Position numbers and translations under genes: made by a program | Notes under the pieces: generated by a model | What the model was told of the DNA's origin: nothing | The model's database searches: none | Seen by the model: the letters and a program-made list of their open reading frames with translations, nothing else | Shown: positions 61,030-64,000 of the stretch, piece by piece | How positions within the stretch are numbered: position 1 is the stretch's first letter | How the letters are laid out: each line of letters starts with the position of its first letter | DNA from: Acetobacter sp. UBA5411 | Lineage (GTDB): Bacteria > Pseudomonadota > Alphaproteobacteria > Acetobacterales > Acetobacteraceae | Direction of reading: 5' to 3' | DNA: 64,000 nt | Assembly: GCF_002409645.1 (NCBI RefSeq) | Contig: NZ_DHNR01000005.1 | Location: forward strand, 199,399 to 263,398

Positions 61030-64000
61030 TACTGGTCTCCCCCGTCACCATTCTGAAGCGCATTCATCCGGCTCTGACGACGCCGTTCGAACATGGCTTC
61101 CATCTCGGCGTAATAGGTCGGCAGAATGAACAGGGTGAGGATGGTGGCGATCCCCAGTCCACCCACCACGACCGTCGCCAGACCGCGCTGCACGTCCGTG
61201 CCGATGCCGGTTGCAATCGCGGCGGGCAGCATACCGACGGAGGCGACCGTCGCCGTCATCAGAACAGGACGGAACCGCTCGCCAGCGCCTTCCAGCACGG
61301 CGTCGCGCAGGGAATTCCCCTCCGAGCGCAATCTGTTGATGTTGGAAATCATGATGATTCCGTTCTGGATCGCCACACCGAACAGCGCGATGAAGCCGAC
61401 CACCGTGGCGACGTTTAGCGTCTCTCCGCGCACATGCAGAGCGATCAGGCCACCCAGCGTGGCCAGAGGCACGACGGCCAGCACCAGCACAGCCTGACGG
61501 AACAGGCGAAACTCACCAAACAGAAGCATCAGCATCACGGCGAACATGATGGCCAGCGCCACACTCAGACGTGCCTGCGCCCTCTGCTGCTGCTGGAAGG
61601 TTCCCGCCCATTCCAGACGATATTTCGTGGTGTCGAAATGCACTTCACGATCGATATGAGCCTGAGCATCCGTCAGATACTGCGACAGAGGCCGGTCACC
61701 ATTGTTCACGCGAATGGTGATCTGACGCCGGTTATATTCGTGCGCGATATTACTCTCGCCGGTTCCCAGCTTGATTTTCGCCAGTGCTTCCAGAGGAATA
61801 TGATCACCCGAGGTGCCGGTCAGAGGCAGGTGGCCCAGCTTCTGAAGATTGGCCGTCTCGTCGGGCTGGAACCGCACTGTCATATTATAGGTGCGATCGC
61901 CGACATAAACTTGCGTGACGGGCGCATCGCCAATGCCGTTCTGGATCACCGCCATCACATCAGCGACCGAAACGCCGTAACGGGCGATGGCCGGTCGATC
62001 CACCGTAATAGCGAGCTCCGGAATTTCCGGTCCCTGAAAGATCGAGGCGTCGCGCGTGCCGGGAACTGCGTGCAGAATACGCACAATCTCGTCGCCGATC
62101 CGCCGAAGCTCGCCGAAATCCTGACCATAGACACGTAGCACCAGCGGTGAGTGAGCGCCGCCGACGAGGTCATTCATGCCGTCTTCAATCGGCTGGCTGA
62201 TATCGAAGCTGATGCCGGGAATCTGCCGCAACCGGTCGCGCAGGCGGCGCTCGAACTGCGCTTTGTTCTCGCCAGAAGGCCATGTGTTGTAGGGTTTCAG
62301 TCCCACCGGCATTTCAATATGCGACGGTGTCCAGGGGTCCGTGCCGGAATCATTCCGTCCAAGCTGTGTGATGGCGTAGGAGATTTCTGGAAACTCTTTC
62401 ACAGCCTTGCGGATTTCGCTCGCCATGGCGCTGGCCTTATCGAGCGAAATGCCGGATGGCAGCCCCACCTGAAGCCACAGCGCGCCCTCATCCAGTTCCG
62501 GCAGAAACTCGCGTCCGGTGCTCAGCCCCAGCACGATCACCAGAGCAAAGGCCGCCCCGCCCCCGAGATAGGCCAGAAACGGCCGGTCCACGATATGACC
62601 CAGCCAGTGGAGATACTGATGATGCAGCCATTCGAGCGGCCGGTTGTGGAACAGCCGGTGTGGATTGCGCATGGCCAGCCACGCCAGCGCGGGCGTGAGC
62701 ATCGTGGCGCTGAGCAACGCGCCGAACAGCGCGAAACTGACCGTGAACGCCATCGGCCGGAACAGCTTGCCTTCCGCGCCGTCGAACGCGAACAGCGGGC
62801 TGTAGGCCACGATGATGATCAGTGTGGAGAACAGGATCGACCGACCGATATGATTGGTGACGCCGAGAATATCCTTCATCTGGATCTTCTGCGTCGGTCG
62901 CTCCTCGCGGATGCGCAGGATCGCTTCTGTCACCACGATGGCGCCGTCCACCACCACGCCAAAATCGATAGCGCCCAGCGAAAACAGGTTCGCGGGCATC
63001 CCCGCCAGATCCATGATCACGAAGACCATCGCCAGCGCCAGCGGGATGGTCACCGCCGCCACCAGCGCGCTGCGCGGACTGCCGAGGAACACCAGCAGCA
63101 CCACGACCACCAGCAGAACACCCTTGAATACGGTGTCCATGACCTTGTCGGTGGTCGCGTTCACCAACGTGTCGCGGTCGATATAGGGGACAATCTTCAC
63201 GCCCATCGGATCAAGCTGCTTCTGCAACAGCTTCACCTGCGCATGGACCTTTTGCAGCACCAGCGAGGCGTTCTGACCGCTCAGCATCGTCACGATCCCC
63301 TCGATCGTGTCCGGGTTGGAATCCTTGCCCAGAATGCCTTCCCGCACCTGATGCCCCATCTGGAGGCGTCCCAGATCGTTCAGCAGGATCGGCACGCCAT
63401 GGTGCTGATTGACGGCAATCTCGCCCATGTCATCCAGCGTGCGCACAAGCCCGGAACCGCGCACCACATAGGATTGATCGCCGCGCGTGACGCGCCCCCC
63501 TCCGGCGTTGGCGTTGTTATTCTGCATCGCCGTGATGACGTCGTTCAGGCCGATGCCGTAACGCTGCAACGCGCCGGGATTGAGGACGAGCTGATATTCC
63601 TTCGTGAAGCCGCCGAAGTTGTTGACCGCCGCGATGCCCGGAATCTGCTGGAGCGCTGGCATGACGATCCAGCGTTGGATATCCGAAAGCTGCATCAGGT
63701 TGGCGCGGTCGGACTCCAGCGTGTAGCGATAGATCTCGCCGGATGGTCCTGTGACCGGCCCGAGCCCCGGCGTCGCCCCATAGGGCACGGAGACCTGCGC
63801 CAGTTGTTCGGTCACACGCTGCCGGGCGAAATAGACGTCCGTGCCGTCCTTGAAGATCAGTGTGATCAGGGACAGTCCGAAGGTGCTGCTGGACCGCGTA
63901 TCCACGATCCCCGGCGTGCTGGCGAGCTGCCGTTCGAGCGGAATGGTGATCTGCTGTTCGATCTCCTCGGCGGCCAGACCGGGCACCTGTGTCGAGACCT
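61029..64000 (-). CDS. Heavy-metal type RND permease (CzcA/CusA-like), 5' end outside window
   Basis: 990 codons are visible and the frame is open to the window end, so a short N-terminal part and the start are missing. The TM4 region reads AIDFGVVVDGAIVVTEA, the DFGxxVDGA signature of heavy-metal efflux (HME) pumps rather than HAE drug pumps. The first visible residues (VSTQVPGLAAEEIEQQITIPLE) match the porter domain start of CzcA. Coupled to the outer membrane factor downstream. The adaptor is presumably encoded beyond 64000. Metal specificity cannot be read; Met-rich motifs of CusA were not obvious. Many acetic acid bacteria carry such pumps of unknown substrate. Confidence 0.92.
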   Translation of the reverse strand, partial: VSTQVPGLAAEEIEQQITIPLERQLASTPGIVDTRSSSTFGLSLITLIFKDGTDVYFARQRVTEQLAQVSVPYGATPGLGPVTGPSGEIYRYTLESDRANLMQLSDIQRWIVMPALQQIPGIAAVNNFGGFTKEYQLVLNPGALQRYGIGLNDVITAMQNNNANAGGGRVTRGDQSYVVRGSGLVRTLDDMGEIAVNQHHGVPILLNDLGRLQMGHQVREGILGKDSNPDTIEGIVTMLSGQNASLVLQKVHAQVKLLQKQLDPMGVKIVPYIDRDTLVNATTDKVMDTVFKGVLLVVVVLLVFLGSPRSALVAAVTIPLALAMVFVIMDLAGMPANLFSLGAIDFGVVVDGAIVVTEAILRIREERPTQKIQMKDILGVTNHIGRSILFSTLIIIVAYSPLFAFDGAEGKLFRPMAFTVSFALFGALLSATMLTPALAWLAMRNPHRLFHNRPLEWLHHQYLHWLGHIVDRPFLAYLGGGAAFALVIVLGLSTGREFLPELDEGALWLQVGLPSGISLDKASAMASEIRKAVKEFPEISYAITQLGRNDSGTDPWTPSHIEMPVGLKPYNTWPSGENKAQFERRLRDRLRQIPGISFDISQPIEDGMNDLVGGAHSPLVLRVYGQDFGELRRIGDEIVRILHAVPGTRDASIFQGPEIPELAITVDRPAIARYGVSVADVMAVIQNGIGDAPVTQVYVGDRTYNMTVRFQPDETANLQKLGHLPLTGTSGDHIPLEALAKIKLGTGESNIAHEYNRRQITIRVNNGDRPLSQYLTDAQAHIDREVHFDTTKYRLEWAGTFQQQQRAQARLSVALAIMFAVMLMLLFGEFRLFRQAVLVLAVVPLATLGGLIALHVRGETLNVATVVGFIALFGVAIQNGIIMISNINRLRSEGNSLRDAVLEGAGERFRPVLMTATVASVGMLPAAIATGIGTDVQRGLATVVVGGLGIATILTLFILPTYYAEMEAMFERRRQSRMNALQNGDGGDQ

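Noticed and set aside
1..64000. tRNA, rRNA, CRISPR arrays, prophage or toxin-antitoxin genes
   Set aside because: Looked for on both strands by eye; nothing with the needed structure or motifs was recognised.

Overview
The window looks like chromosome from an acetic acid bacterium (Acetobacteraceae, Alphaproteobacteria). The clues are a B12-binding radical SAM protein of the hopanoid C-3 methylase type (HpnR), an acetan/xanthan-type exopolysaccharide cluster, OprB and alginate-export type porins, a NepR/EcfG general stress module, GapR, and many envelope transporters. Base composition is moderately GC-rich, apart from two AT-rich islands (about 10.14-12.05 kb and 44.56-44.85 kb). I recognised no rRNA, tRNA, CRISPR array, phage or intact insertion sequence.

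Layout. 0-2.5 kb: RND pump cut by the window edge and a small KGG-type stress protein. 2.8-10 kb: a sugar-acid module, with HpcH/HpaI aldolase and IlvD/Edd dehydratase on the minus strand, diverging from a LysR regulator, a GudP/GarP-like transporter and an alginate-export-type porin. 10.1-12 kb: an AT-rich MFS gene broken by a one-base frameshift. 12-15.7 kb: a flavin monooxygenase diverging from a bicupin oxalate decarboxylase and a DUF1275 membrane protein. 15.8-22.2 kb: a complete, translationally coupled tetR-MFP-RND-OMF efflux operon with a TetR-type palindrome in front and a strong terminator behind. 22.4-29.6 kb: glycerol genes glpR, glpD, glpF and glpK behind recQ and a small lipoprotein, with two GlpR-like operators before glpD. 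29.7-33.2 kb: cydDC. 33.2-36.1 kb: general stress response genes ecfG, nepR and a HisKA_2 kinase. 36.2-37.8 kb: OprB porin.

38.2-41.6 kb: late cobalamin genes cobU, cobT, cobS and cobC plus a periplasmic protein. 41.9-43.9 kb: zwf, overlapping an unknown membrane protein. 44.2-45.1 kb: gapR and a tiny membrane protein. 45.2-53 kb: exopolysaccharide initiation and export genes (gumD, gumM, a chain-length/kinase protein whose kinase motifs are degenerate, a GT4, a beta-barrel and gumB/wza). 53.3-57.3 kb: hpnR, then a housekeeping run of thioredoxin-TPR, LON-domain, Trm112-like and lipoprotein genes. 57.6-59.5 kb: an SDR diverging from an AraC regulator. 59.5-64 kb: outer membrane factor and a heavy-metal type RND pump cut by the window end.

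Themes are carbon intake (aldonates, glycerol, the pentose phosphate entry enzyme), envelope defence (three RND systems, hopanoid methylation, exopolysaccharide) and acid or stress tolerance (oxalate decarboxylase, EcfG module, CydDC). I found no plainly new multi-gene system. The best leads are the degenerate polysaccharide kinase, the stress module without a visible phyR, the conserved-looking GlpR operators, the zwf-coupled unknown membrane protein, and the alginate-export-type porin joined to a sugar-acid locus.
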